Shown: positions 48,241 through 59,313 of the stretch, piece by piece | Numbering within the stretch: position 1 is the stretch's first letter | How the letters are laid out: every line of letters starts with the position of its first letter | Assembly (NCBI GenBank): GCA_030761205.1 | Contig: JAULJL010000025.1 | Coordinates: forward strand, 8,561,501-8,625,500 | Source of the DNA: Fremontodendron californicum | Taxonomy: Eukaryota > Streptophyta > Magnoliopsida > Malvales > Malvaceae | Direction of reading: 5' to 3' | DNA: 64,000 nt | Program-made: the position numbers and the translations under genes | The notes under the pieces: generated by a model | What the model saw: the letters and a program-made list of their open reading frames with translations, nothing else | The model's database searches: none | Told to the model about the DNA's origin: nothing

Positions 48241-48937
48241 ACCTAATTTTTAGCTTTTGTGGTGATCAAATCAAGAGGGAACATAGCTAACACTAATGGT
48301 TTGCTTTCAGGGTCTGTGCCACTCTTGGCACCATCAGGGATCACCGATCCTATGGACAAGGTCTCATCCTCCGCTCCACAACGGGATAGTCATGGTAGCA
48401 TCAAGGCATGTTGATACTAGACCATGATATTCTTCCCCACTTACTATGTCAATACCCTCATCGATGCCAAGATCAAACCCGAGTACCCTTGTTGCATAAA
48501 GTTGACATTTTCTCACATGTCCTTCTCTTGCCCTCAAGGACTGGGTCATGATCCCATCAAATGATGCACCGAACACAGTTTTAGTTCCTATAACGACCTT
48601 TATAGGCGGAGGAACCGCTACCTTAGCAAGACACGCCCATATTTTCATGTATTTATAGGATGGTCTTCGACCCTTCCATAGTTCATATGGTGTCTTGTCT
48701 GATTTCTTGTGGAGTATTTTATTTAAAATATAATTAGCTATTAAAATAGCCTTCTCCCACAAGTTCTGAGGTAAACCTGAACTTATCAACAAAGCGTTCA
48801 TCATTTCTTTCAACGTTCGATTCTTGCATTTCGCAATACCATTTTGTTGAGGTGAATAAGGAGTAGTTGGTTTGATGGATGATATCATATTTACCACTTC
48901 TATCACTCCTTATTATCTTAATTTCCTTGCTCAGTTG
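48241..48937 (-). pseudogene. Copia integrase fragment, RT deleted
   Basis: The minus strand (48937 down to 48364) starts inside the integrase core (EIKIIRSDRSGKY, with the second catalytic Asp). It continues with TPYSPQQNGIAKCKNRTL, where the expected catalytic Glu of the NGxAE motif is Lys. Then LPQNLWEKAILIANYILN and TPYELWKGRRPSYKYMKIW follow. After about residue 125 the sequence no longer matches the family and passes almost directly into the RNase H lead-in, so the whole reverse transcriptase is lost. The upstream half ends abruptly at 48938, where an LTR piece in the opposite orientation begins. Confidence 0.8.
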
Positions 48938-49215
48938 TGTTAGTATATGCCCTAGAGCCAATCAAATTGGACAAGGGATATACAGTTAATAATGCAAACC
49001 CATCACTATACATTAGTGATACAAGGTTTTCCTTCATATTAGTACGATGATAGGGAGTTATTAAGTACTAATCGGATGAAGCCCGTGGAACATAATGGCC
49101 TTGCAAAGGAATTATAAAGAGTTATAATTGTGAGATCCTTATGCATTAAAGCCTTGTTCCTCAAACTGTTCTTGGTCATCGTATTGCCAAGACGGGGCAT
49201 TGGCAATGCACAAAG
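48938..49215 (+). repeat. Inverted 5' piece of a copia LTR
   Basis: It starts TGTTAGTATATGCCCTAGAG on the plus strand. Over about 275 bp it is the inverted counterpart of the first 270 bp of the neighbouring LTR (51449 down to about 51178), with estimated 85-90% identity. Shared phrases are GGAGTTATTAAGTACT, ATGGCCTTGCAAAGGAATTA and GACGGGGCATTGGCAATGC. It abuts the end of that LTR directly. Confidence 0.8.
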
Positions 49216-51449
49216 TGTTGGGATCACTCCGGGCTCATGCTTAAACAAAATAATCATAATAGTGCAGTGAAAGTAAACAAAGAAGCACCCGAAGTACAAC
49301 AGGATCTATGGTTTCCGTTTTACAAAGGTTTATAGTAATTAAAACAATTAAATCACCCATATGATTTAGAAGTTACCTACTTAAGATATCGTAACCTTAA
49401 GTTGCAAATTCAAATAGCAAATGTCTTTCAACTCCAAGATCTACAAGTTTTCGAATCCAGCAAGATCACTAGAAGCACAGATGTCCTTCCTCTAAAGCTA
49501 GTCCACACGAACAGCTTATGGATCCTTCTCCAAGGCATGGTGATTCACTTGTGCTAGCAAGTTGATCCTAAGATCACAATCAAAAGTTCTATCTATGGTG
49601 TTTATCTTTCAAGACTAATTTCACAAAGCAAGTATGAGAAACGGCAAGATAAAACACCAAGAAAGAGAGGCTGTGCCAATAAGAGAATCTCACAAGGAGG
49701 TGGCGATTTGGTGTTTTTGCTAGGGAAAAGTTTTCTTCTAGAAACAAACTCTCTCTCAAAGCAAAATCAGAAAAAACCAAGTCTAATGGCTCTCCTTCTA
49801 TATGGCTACAACAAGAATATATAAAATATATTCAAGTCTAACCCTGATTACTCTCCCTAGGGGTGGCTGGCCAGTAGTAGCTTCTTGCACAAGGTTTTCA
49901 TTAATCCACTTGGACTTAAACAATTTAATTCTAAGATCGATCAATAGGCCCAATATACTTACAAATAGTAATACTGGTCCAATAACCTTAATGCCTTAAG
50001 TTGGGCCTACCATCTTAAGTGGACAGTCAGTCTTAAATTAGAATAGTCTTATTGGACCCATTCTAATTTTTCATGCATACTATTGGATAGATCAATATCT
50101 AAACAAAAGTAATTTAATTCTCAATTAAATTTCTTTTTCCTCATGAACAATTCATGACATTGATCTATTAATATCATCACATGACATTACTCCAATATAG
50201 CATAGCCATTCGACTATATCTTTATACATCTCAATGGCAAAGTTGCCAATACTAGTCTTCTCAAGACTAGTCGATTCTTATTGTTTCATTAAGACATTAT
50301 CTTTGGATTTCACAAATCTCAATTATGTCTTAATCAATTTTAATTGAACTCTTCAGTTAAGACCTCAACATAGATCTTTATTCCATTAAGTTTTACCTCA
50401 ATAGAATACCATGTTTCATCCATACATTATTGTCCTTATGTGTGTGACCCTCTAGGTTCCCAATATGTTGGCAATGAACATAAGTTAATCTCATTAACCT
50501 ATCTTCATAGATCAAGAGCGGGATCTAGCAACCCATCATGACCACCAAATATTGTGAAGTCAGTGTGACCTTTTAGAAACCTTTCAGCAACCAGCCTATC
50601 AGTGTAATACAGTCCTTTCACCATATATATCGGATAGCGCATGAGCATGGTGCAGTGTCTACTCATGATCAATCCATATTAGTTCTTCGCAACTTATGAT
50701 TAACCTTATGAATTTAGAGAACAATTTTCTCCTAAATCCATCATGCTTTGGCTAAAGAATTAATCAAGTTAATCAAAGTCAAGAACAGACAAGATATGTC
50801 TCCATTATCATTGGCAGTGGTGAATCCTCTCCGGATCACTCATTCATCTTCGTATGGTTCATGTCATACCCAATACCACCCTACCATAAGCATCCCTTCT
50901 TGGGACCCATTCGTAATGGAATCAAAGCATGACAATCTCCATACAAAATGACCTGGTATCACAAGTCTGAGGACTAATTTACACGACTGGTACTAGAGAA
51001 CATTACCATAGACACTAGAGTTATATTACCAAATGTAGTTCTCATAGCGGGCCATATTCAGTGAACTTGTTCAACAGACAAGCACCTATATGTTATCCCA
51101 AGTATCCCATACTTCAACCTATGAGATCATTTGCTTACTTCATAAGTAAGAAGGCTTAACATATACTAGTCTTTGAGCATTGCCAATGCCCCGTCTTAGC
51201 AATACAATGACCAGGAACAGTTTATGGAGTAAGACTTTGATGCATAAGTATCTCATTATTATAACTCTTTGTAATTCCTTTGCAAGGCCATTATGTTCCA
51301 TGGGCTTCATCCGATCAGTACTTAATAACTCCTTATTGTCATACTAACATGAAGGAAAACCTAATATCATTATCTTCATAGTGAAGAGTTTGAGTTATTA
51401 GCTGTATATCCCATGTCCAATCCGATTGGCTCTAGGGCATATACCATCA
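49216..51449 (-). repeat. Long copia-type LTR (about 2.2 kb)
   Basis: On the minus strand it starts TGATGGTATATGCCC at 51449, immediately after a polypurine tract AAGTGGGAGAT (51450-51460), and ends CCCAACA at 49216. It is therefore the 3' LTR of a copia element whose internal part is nearly all lost. It shares long stretches with the solo LTR at 8933-10614. No coding sequence. Confidence 0.75.
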
Positions 51450-51787
51450 ATCTCCCACTTGCACTAAGCCAATCACTAACGCATCCAATGTTGAACTCTT
51501 TCGATTAGCAATTGTGTCTCTACAAGGACATAGCTTTAGTACATTATAGTGAGAATATGCTTGGTCATATTCATGATAATCTCATTATCAAGGTCAACAA
51601 ACAATTCAGATCACAACAAGACCTAGATTCCAATCATATGGCTTAGTTGTTGTTATAACAACTATTGGAATCTACTTATTAGCCTGTGTTGATTGTTAGT
51701 CACGAAGGCGTAGTTTACTTTACTTCCACTTAAAAGGGACGGAACCCGCGTATTGGGCTTATTTTATGCAAATGCACGTGTAGTGTG
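51450..51787 (-). other. Remnants of copia and Gypsy non-coding sequence
   Basis: 51450-51685 is the 3' untranslated end of the copia internal region. 51690-51787 matches the leader of the first Gypsy element (about 14430-14530): GATTGTTAGTCACGAAGGC, CTTCCACTTAAAAGG. It is a patchwork junction. Confidence 0.55.
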
Positions 51788-53294
51788 TGATAACTCTAGG
51801 AAATATAGTTATTTTGCCACCTTTTATGCATTTAAATCGGCTAAGTCCTTAATGCTTTTATTTGATTTGATTAGTTTTAGATATTTTTAGATTAATTCTA
51901 TTTATCTGTTTCATGTTTAAAATAGTTATTTAGTTAGTATTTATATGTTTTTATAGGTCCAAAGTGATCTGGAGCTTCGAGGTGCAAAATGATGAAAAAT
52001 GGTGCAAAGCAACGTGCAGGTAGATTCGACCTCCCTAGCTTGTTTCAAGGAAAACATGACCTTAAAATCTTTATTTGAGAAAACTTCCTCATGCCTTTTG
52101 AAGTTGACTTCCATACCTTTCCAACGATAGTTTACTCGTCAAAATCGGAAGAGATTTGCCTATCCAAAACAGCTGAAGAAGTGCGCAAAAATGGAAGAAC
52201 CAGCAGGCGGCCAACCAGAAGGTCGGCGTCGCGGTACTGGAGGGTCAGTAAGTTGGGGCCGTGGCATTGAAACACGAAAAAAAAATAATTTCCTGCTCTT
52301 ATCTGTTTTGTTTGCACGCGAAGTTTCAGACTCCAGGGGTCTTGGACACTTTAAATAGGACTTTTTAGGCTGAAACAACGGGGATTTGAGTTCTAAAAAC
52401 CTAATTATTTAGAGAGGAGAGTAGCCACCAAAAGCTTTCAAGAAGATAAGAAGATTTGTGAAGATTGAAGACTAAAGACTTGACACCCCTTAGTTTTCTC
52501 TATTCTCTTCTTTATTTTTCTTGTATTAATGATGATGGTGAAACTCCTTGGATATTTTTTTTCTTTAATTATCATGAACTAAAATTATTTTTCTAGGATT
52601 GCAATGGAACTCAACATGTAGTTTGAATTTATTTCTCTCTCTAGCTTGACTTAATGGTTTTTGAGTTGTTTGTTCAATCTTGTTCTTAATGCTTCTAGTT
52701 GATTGGCCACCAATTAGATTGGTTTGGTAACCTAAATACAACTTGGAAAAGGGAGTTTACTGTTAGACATGGATTGAATGACACATGTTTCATATTCATT
52801 TATTACGATGAATTGATCTGCATGTAGGGTAGAAATATACTTATGTGCCATGTGTAACCATTGTTAGAGCCTAAGCTTAATGAGTTTCTCTCCAATTCAA
52901 TTATAATAGGAACATAGTTAATTGGTTAAGAGGGATATTTTTATAAGACCATCGGAAGATCCTTATAAATAGATTAGAACTCTAGGTTAACAACTCAAGG
53001 TCATTAATCAAGTTAAGAGGGTAAGAGAGGTTCAAGAGAAGTGTTGAGGAAAATTGTAATCCTAGGCTTTTCTTATTTGATTTAATCCATCTTTTTAATT
53101 TACTTGCTTTTATTATTAGTTAATTTTAATTTAGTTCTTAATTACCATATTTAATTAGTTGTTTAGATAAGATTGAGTTGTTTAAATTTTAGTACTTAGC
53201 AAATTTAGTAGCAATTCCTCGTGGGTTCGACTCTTTACTTTTCACTATATTACTTGTTACGATATGTGCACTTGCGTGCTGAAAATTGACAACA
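51788..53294 (+). repeat. 5' LTR of the first Athila-like element
   Basis: Begins TGATAACTCTAGG and ends ...GACAACA next to the PBS. About 1507 bp. Its last about 300 bp are also found, truncated, at 3969-4286. Confidence 0.75.
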
Positions 53295-53300
53295 AGTTTT

Positions 53301-53318
53301 TGGCGCCGTTGTCGGGGA
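53301..53318 (+). other. Primer binding site, tRNA-Asp-like
   Basis: TGGCGCCGTTGTCGGGGA, complementary to the 3' end of plant tRNA-Asp with one change from the copy at 57776-57793. This primer is typical of Athila-lineage elements. Confidence 0.8.
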
Positions 53319-53416
53319 ATTGTTTATTATTTTTGTTAATACTAATACCAAGCAACCTTAGTCTTAATTTAAACTTTCTTTTTTCTTTCTTATTTTCAGG
53401 TACTCTTGATCGTGGT

Positions 53417-54907
53417 ATGCGAAGAACTCAGAGTCTGGAACTTGTCCCTTTTGATCCAGAGCCGGAAAGAACTTTCCATCGACTTCAAAGGGAGAATTTA
53501 TAAGCTTCGAATCACAACCAAATAATGGCTGAAGCGAATGATACAAAGACTTTGCGAGAGTATTCGATTCCTCTCATGCAAGAACTTCATACTAGTATCC
53601 GGAGGCCTGCCATCCAGGCAAATAATTTTGAGATAAAGCCAGCCATCATTCAGATGATCCAAACATCAATTCAATTTGGTGGCCTACTGAACGATGATCA
53701 AATTTCTCACATCGTGAATTTCCTGGAAATTTGTGAAAATTTCAAACACAATGGCGTTTTTGACGATGCCATTAGACTAAGACTCTTCCCTTTCTCAATT
53801 CGAGATAAGGCCAAGAGTTGGTTGCATTCTCTTCCTGCTGGCTCCATTACTACTTGGGCTGATCTGGCCCAAAAATTTCTTGCCAAATATTTTCCTTCTG
53901 CCAAGACAGCTAAGATGTGGAATGATATTTTTATGCAGTATGACTCAGAATTGTTATATGAAGCTTGGGAAAGATACAAAGATCTGCTCCGAAGATGTCC
54001 TCACATTGGGTTACCTAAATGGCTTCAGGTGCACACTTTCTACAATGGGTTAATGGGTCCTACTAGAACTACTATTGATGCTGCAGGAGGTGGGGCACTC
54101 ATGGGACAAGAAATTGATGAGGCTTATGATTTAATTGAGGAGATGACTTCCAATAATTATCAATGCTCTACTGAGAGAATTGTGCCAAAGAGAGCTACAA
54201 GCGTTTATTAGTTGGATGAGATCAGTGCCTTATCGGGCACATGTGGATGCTTTGTCCAAGAAATTGGACACTATGGTTGTACATTCAGTCCAGAGCCCAT
54301 TTGTAACATGTGAATTTTGTAAGGAAGGACACGCCAGTGATAGATGCCCAACCAGGGCTGTATCTGTTCAATATGTTGGAAACTATAACAGACAGCAGAA
54401 CAATCCATATTCTAACGACTATAATTCAGGTTGGAGAAATCATCCAGCTAAGCAAGTAGTTCCTCCTGTATTTTAAGTAGAATCCCGAGATCCTGTCCAA
54501 GAAAAGAAGCCATCAATGAAGGAAATATTATTGCATATATGGAAAAGACCGATGTTTTGATTCAGACTCAAGCAGCCATGCTTCAAACTCAAGCAGCGTC
54601 ACTTAGAAATATTGAGACACAAATGGGCCAATTTGCTAATGCAATTGGCAATCGTCCTATGGGAACTCTTTCGAGTGATACTGTGACCAATCCTAAGAGC
54701 CATGGGAAAGAACAATGCAATGCCACCACATTAAGGAGTGGGAAAGAATTAGAAAAAGGTAGCAAGAAGTTAGAATTGCCAACCAAGCCTCTTCAAAACA
54801 AAGATATGTGGGAAAAAAAAGCTGAAAAAGTTCAAGTGAAGAAGCCTCCAGTCTACCCACCACCATCTTTTCCTCAGCTCCTTCAAAAGCCAAAGCTTGA
54901 CAAGTAG
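53417..54907 (+). pseudogene. Athila-like gag
   Basis: The expected start is ATG 53417 (MRRTQSLELVPFDPEPERTF). An in-frame TAA at 53501-53503 interrupts it and the same frame continues with MAEANDTKTLREYS at 53525. The capsid-like gag domain follows (RLRLFPFSIRDKAKSWLHSLP, WADLAQKFLAKYFP, WERYKDLLRRCPHIGL). After about 54211 the frame changes. A CCHC zinc knuckle CEFCKEGHASDRC lies at about 54320-54360, then a Gln-rich linker (QTQAAMLQTQAAS). It would build the virus-like particle. There are two or three frame breaks. Confidence 0.85.
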
Positions 54908-55699
54908 TTCCAACAGTTTCTTGAGGTATTTAAAAAGCTCCATATTAATAGACCTGTTGCTGAAGCTTTAGAACAAATGCCTAAATATGTCAAGTTTATG
55001 AAAGAAATATTATCTACGAAGAGAAAATTGGATGAAATTGAGACAGTTGCACTTACTAAAGAGTGTAGCGCTATCCTTCAAAAGAAACTCCCACCCAAAC
55101 TCAAAGATCCGGGAAGCTTTGCCATTCCATGTGCCATTGGTAATAATTTTTTTGGTAAAGCTTTATGTGATTTGGGGGCGAGTATCAATTTAATGCCTCT
55201 TTCTATTATCGCAAACTTGGTTTAGGGGGAATAAAAACCCACTACAGTGATGTTGCAACTAGCCGATAGATCCTACAAACATCTAAGAGGTATTGTTGAA
55301 GATGTGCTAGTCAAGGTTGACAAAATTTTTTTTCCTGCTGATTTCATTGTCTTAGATATGGAGGAGAATAGTGAAATATCTATTGGGAGACCATTCCTAG
55401 CTACCGGTAGAACTCTCATTGATGTACAAAAAGGAGAACTTACCATAAGGGTTCTAGACCAAGAGGTAACTTTTAAAGTGTTTAAAGCTATGAAGTTTCC
55501 TAATGAATGTGATGAATGTTTGGCAGTCAAAGTGGTGAATAGTGATTCCAAAGAAGCATTCAAAAAAAATTATTGCACTAAACCACTTGAGACAAGTTCA
55601 AATTCTATTTCTAAGATGCATGGAAGCCACAGTTATGTGAATGCCAAGCCTCATAAAGCAATGGAAAAGGGGGGGCATGATAAGAAGATTGTCAAGTGA
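54908..55699 (+). pseudogene. Athila-like aspartic protease
   Basis: Frames 54977-55225 and 55247-55699 carry the retropepsin motif ALCDLGASINLMPLS, then VMLQLADRS, GIVEDVLVKV, FPADFIVLDME and IGRPFLATGRTLIDV. Stops occur at about 54907 (DK-stop-FQQF) and 55223-55232. The frame ends at 55699 with no RT following. It would process gag. Confidence 0.85.
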
Positions 55700-56285
55700 A
55701 AGGATGCTGGCTAATGGGCATGAGATAGTCAAGCCGATGACTATAAATCAAGCGCTTCTTGGGAGGCAACCCAAGTTCTAAACTTTTTCTTTTATTTTTC
55801 AATTTTAATTTTTAGGATATTTTTATTAATATCTTTTTACTTTGTTTTCTTTTGTAGTGACTACTTACCCAACTTGGACAAGCATCATGAGGTCTAAGAG
55901 GAAAACTAGAGCTTCTCCTTCTTTGCTTTCATCGATAGGGGAGTTTTCTTGTTCTTAGTCTTTTTATTTCTAAACATTGAGGACAATGTTTGTTTTAAGT
56001 TTGGGGGTATGTCTTTAGATTTATTTTAGTTTGTGTGATTAGACTAATTTTATTATTAGGAGTCTATATAAAAAAAAATTGCTTGAGATATATTGCACTT
56101 ATTATGATGGAATCCTTATCCAATGATGAATTAGTTATTGATTTATCTTGATTTTTGGGAAAAACATAAGCATGAGAAGAATTTGTGTTAAACTCTTTTG
56201 TTAGTTTCATGTTAGGAGTGATTTTCACAAATTGAACACTTAATCTCTTTTTTAGATTTGCATTGCTTATTTAAAGACTGCTTAT
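55700..56285 (+). other. 3' non-coding region of the first Athila-like element
   Basis: Includes CAAGCGCTTCTTGGGAGGCA, an ACATTGAGGACAATGT palindromic phrase at about 55974-55989 and a polypurine-like tract. A similar ACATTGGGGACAATGT phrase is at 62771-62786 in the next element. No ORF supported. Confidence 0.55.
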
Positions 56286-57769
56286 TGATAACTCGTATAA
56301 TTATATAGTTTTTAGTTATGTTTTATTATTGTTTTGTGTCAAATACGAGTTATTATTGTTTAGTCTAATTGTGTTTATGATCTTTTATATTTTTATGTAA
56401 TTTGGTGTTTTTCACAAGTTTCTTTGAGTGATTTCAGATTACTAGAATTAAGGGCAAATCCAGTTCAGTTCCAGTTCCGACACCTTTTGCCATATCAGCT
56501 ATATCTCGAGTTTCACTGAAGCAATAAGGCTGAACTTTGTATCCCTGCAAAGCTAAGAGGCATATCTATCTTTTTCATGTTTTACACTTCTTGAAACGGA
56601 GTCGTTTTCCCTAGCGAAATCGACCATCAAGTTGGCTGATGTGCAATGACGTCTGTTCTGCACCGTTTTGGTATTTTGACCATATCTCCCGATCCACGTG
56701 GGCAAATGATCTGATTCCAACGGCTATGGATCCGTAACTGATAGGGGTATATTTTTCTAGAAGACCATTTTATCAGATCGAGCCTCCAACATTGACAAAA
56801 TCGACCATCAAGCTGGCTGATCAGAATTGTCATACAATATGACGAAAATTGTTAGAAAAATGCACCCACCTATTATACCTACCTTTGAAATTTGTAAAGC
56901 TTGTCTCTTGTCATTTAGCCCTCCAAAATGTGTATAAATAGAGGGCCTTGGATGAGTATTGGGATACATTGATACATTGGTAGGATAGCCATTGTAATAA
57001 AATTCTCTAAGTTTTCTTTTTCTTTCCTTTCTCTAGTTTTCTTTTTCTTCTTACATTTCTTTTCATTTTATTCATATCTAGTATGTGTTTCTAATCATAT
57101 TGTTGAGGTGATGAGGTGAAGCTCTTGGTAAATGCTAAGGTTAGTCTCTTAAACATGAGCTAAAATGAATCATCATTTATAAGCACTAGCATAGATAATA
57201 TTTTCTTTTGGTTTAAAATCATACTTGCAAAGTAGAGATCTTGATTCATTATTGACAATGAAAATGGCACAGTAAATGCTTGGTTTCATAACCTTGATTT
57301 GTTGTAGACATATACCTTGGCATAAGGAATGCTTGGACTCTTTTTATGAGTTTTGAGGACACCAAATGAACATAATATCATATGCTATGGACGTTGGACA
57401 ATTTGGACTGAATTGCTAAACCTTCCGATTGGAACCTCCCTTATGTGTGGATTTCAATTGTGTAATAAAACAAGATTAATCTTAGCATAACACCAAGAGT
57501 GGATTCTCTAACCTCAACATCCTTTCTTATTGTTTTTTATATTTTGTTTAATTTCTTTTATGTTATTTTATTTATTTTGTTCTCTAATATCTTGTTTATT
57601 TTGTTTTGTTGTTGATTCCCTAATATCTTGTTTACTTTCTTTTTCTTATATATTTATAAACTTATACTTACTAATACGCTTCCCTGTGGTTCGACCTCGG
57701 ACACCCGAGAATTTATTACTTGAACATAACCTGCACTTGGGTTTACAACTCTTAATTGAGTTTCCATCA
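56286..57769 (+). repeat. 5' LTR of the LOG-carrying element
   Basis: Begins TGATAACTCGTATAATTATA and ends ...TTTCCATCA before the PBS, about 1484 bp. A TATA-like TATAAATAGAGG lies at 56933-56944. It is not obviously similar to the LTR at 51788 beyond the first nine bases. Confidence 0.75.
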
Positions 57770-57775
57770 AGTTTT

Positions 57776-57793
57776 TGGCGCCGTTGCCGGGGA
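57776..57793 (+). other. Primer binding site, tRNA-Asp-like
   Basis: TGGCGCCGTTGCCGGGGA directly after the LTR; the canonical Athila-lineage tRNA-Asp site. Confidence 0.85.
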
Positions 57794-57829
57794 AGCAATA
57801 CTAAGTATATAAGTTTATAAGTATATTTA

Positions 57830-58050
57830 TTTTTATTGGCTGGTTATACCACCTAATTTTGTATATATTTGTTTTTATTGGCTAGTTATACCGCCTAATT
57901 TAGTATATTTATTTTTATTGGCTGGTTATACCGCCTATATTTATTTTTATTGGCTGGTTATACCGCCTAATTTTCTATATATTTATATTTATATTGTATA
58001 TTAACTTTGTTTTATTTTTATTGGCTGGTTATACCGCCTAATCTGTATAT
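57830..58050 (+). repeat. Leader repeats, five copies
   Basis: Five copies of TTTTTATTGGCT(G/A)GTTATACC(G/A)CCTA, spaced 38-80 bp apart, in the leader between the PBS and gag. Confidence 0.85.
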
Positions 58051-58155
58051 TAACTTTGTTTTATGCTTGTTTGGCGACGTGATTTTAGATCTCGTCGTTT
58101 AGTTAGATTTTATTGTGAAACTTTTTCAGGTAATCTTTCTAATACAACTCCTACC

Positions 58156-59313
58156 ATGGCTGACAATGAAAGTGTTCATGCTGAAGATGAGAACAGACAA
58201 GTACGCACCATGCGTGACTACTTGCAACCAACTCGAAGCTCATCACCCTCTTGTTTTATTTTTCCTCTCAATGCAAACAACTTTCGTTTTAAACCAGGTA
58301 TGATAGCTTTGCTTCCAAATTTCCATGGGTTAGAATCGGAAAGTGCTTACTCGTTTCTAAAAGACTTCGAAGATGTATGTGTCACCTTTAATGACCAACA
58401 ATGTACAAATGAAATTGTCAAGCTAAAATTATTTCCTTTTTCTTTAAAAGATAAAGCAAAAATTTGGCTTCATAATTTAAAACCAAGGTCAATTGGCACA
58501 TGGCAAGAATTACAAACTGAGTTTCTAAAGAAATTTTTCCCAGCACATAAAACTACTGCTTTGAAAAGACAGATTCAAAATTTCAATCAAAATCAAAATG
58601 AAGCATTTTTTCAGTGCTGGGATCGTTTTAAAGATTTGTTAAGTTCTTGTCCACATCATGGTTTTGAAAAATGGCGTCTTATTAGTTTCTTTTATGAAAG
58701 TTTAACTCCCGAAACTAAACAATTTGTTGAAACAATGTGTAACGGTGAGTTTCTAGAAAAAGAACCTGAAGAAGCCTTTGACTACTTAGACCATTTGGCA
58801 GATAACTCTCAAGCCTGGCACACAGATAATTCCTCTGAAAGTTTCAATAGATCTAATCTTGTTTCTAACAGAGGTAAATATCATTTTAGTCAAGAAGATG
58901 AGATAAAAGCTAAAGTAGCTAATTTGGCTAGAAAGATTGAAGCCATGGAACTTAGAGAAGTAAAAGAAGTCAAAACGGTTAAAAATGAAGAAAGTTGTGG
59001 AATTTGTGAAATCATGGGACACCCCACTTCTGAATGTCCAAACATTCCCATTCTTAAAGAAGCGTTGCATGATCAAGTAAATTCCATAAACACATTTAAA
59101 AAGCCTTTTCCTTCTCCTTACTCTGAAACGTATAACCCTGAATGGAGAAATCATCCCAACTTCAGTTGGCGGAATAATAATCATGTTCAGGTACCACAAT
59201 CTCAAAAGCCGGGCAACACTTTTTCCTATCAACCTTCACGTGTACAAACCTTGGAAGAAACATTGCAAGCATTCATGCAAACACAAGCAAATGTGAATAG
59301 CCGGACTTCATAG
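58156..59313 (+). CDS. Gag protein of the LOG-carrying element
   Basis: The likely start is ATG 58156 in a good context (ACCATGGC), giving MADNESVHAEDENRQ; the frame is open from 58063. The gag/capsid domain is at about residues 60-200 (FKPGMIALLPNFHGLESESA, KLFPFSLKDKAKIWLHNL, ELQTEFLKKFFP, CWDRFKDLLSSCPHHGF). A CCHC zinc knuckle CGICEIMGHPTSEC follows, then an Asn/Gln-rich tail with YNPEWRNHPNFSW. It would package element RNA. It ends at a TAG (59311-59313). The very next codons continue in the same frame into the protease ORF. Confidence 0.88.
   Translation: MADNESVHAEDENRQVRTMRDYLQPTRSSSPSCFIFPLNANNFRFKPGMIALLPNFHGLESESAYSFLKDFEDVCVTFNDQQCTNEIVKLKLFPFSLKDKAKIWLHNLKPRSIGTWQELQTEFLKKFFPAHKTTALKRQIQNFNQNQNEAFFQCWDRFKDLLSSCPHHGFEKWRLISFFYESLTPETKQFVETMCNGEFLEKEPEEAFDYLDHLADNSQAWHTDNSSESFNRSNLVSNRGKYHFSQEDEIKAKVANLARKIEAMELREVKEVKTVKNEESCGICEIMGHPTSECPNIPILKEALHDQVNSINTFKKPFPSPYSETYNPEWRNHPNFSWRNNNHVQVPQSQKPGNTFSYQPSRVQTLEETLQAFMQTQANVNSRTS

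Larger units (their letters stand above)
51788..56285 (+). mobile_element. Athila-like non-autonomous Gypsy element, gag-protease only
   Basis: It has a 5' LTR (51788-53294), a tRNA-Asp-like PBS, gag, protease and a 3' region with the phrase GGGAGGCAACCCAAG and a polypurine-like AAGTTTGGGGGTATG at about 55998-56012. RT, RNase H and integrase are absent: the sequence passes from the protease tail straight to the 3' region. No 3' LTR of the same sequence is seen before the next LTR begins at 56286. Several stops and frameshifts show it is dead. Confidence 0.75.

Noticed and set aside
58786..59232. 148-codon ORF antisense to gag
   Set aside because: Shadow of the gag reading frame, with no independent motif.
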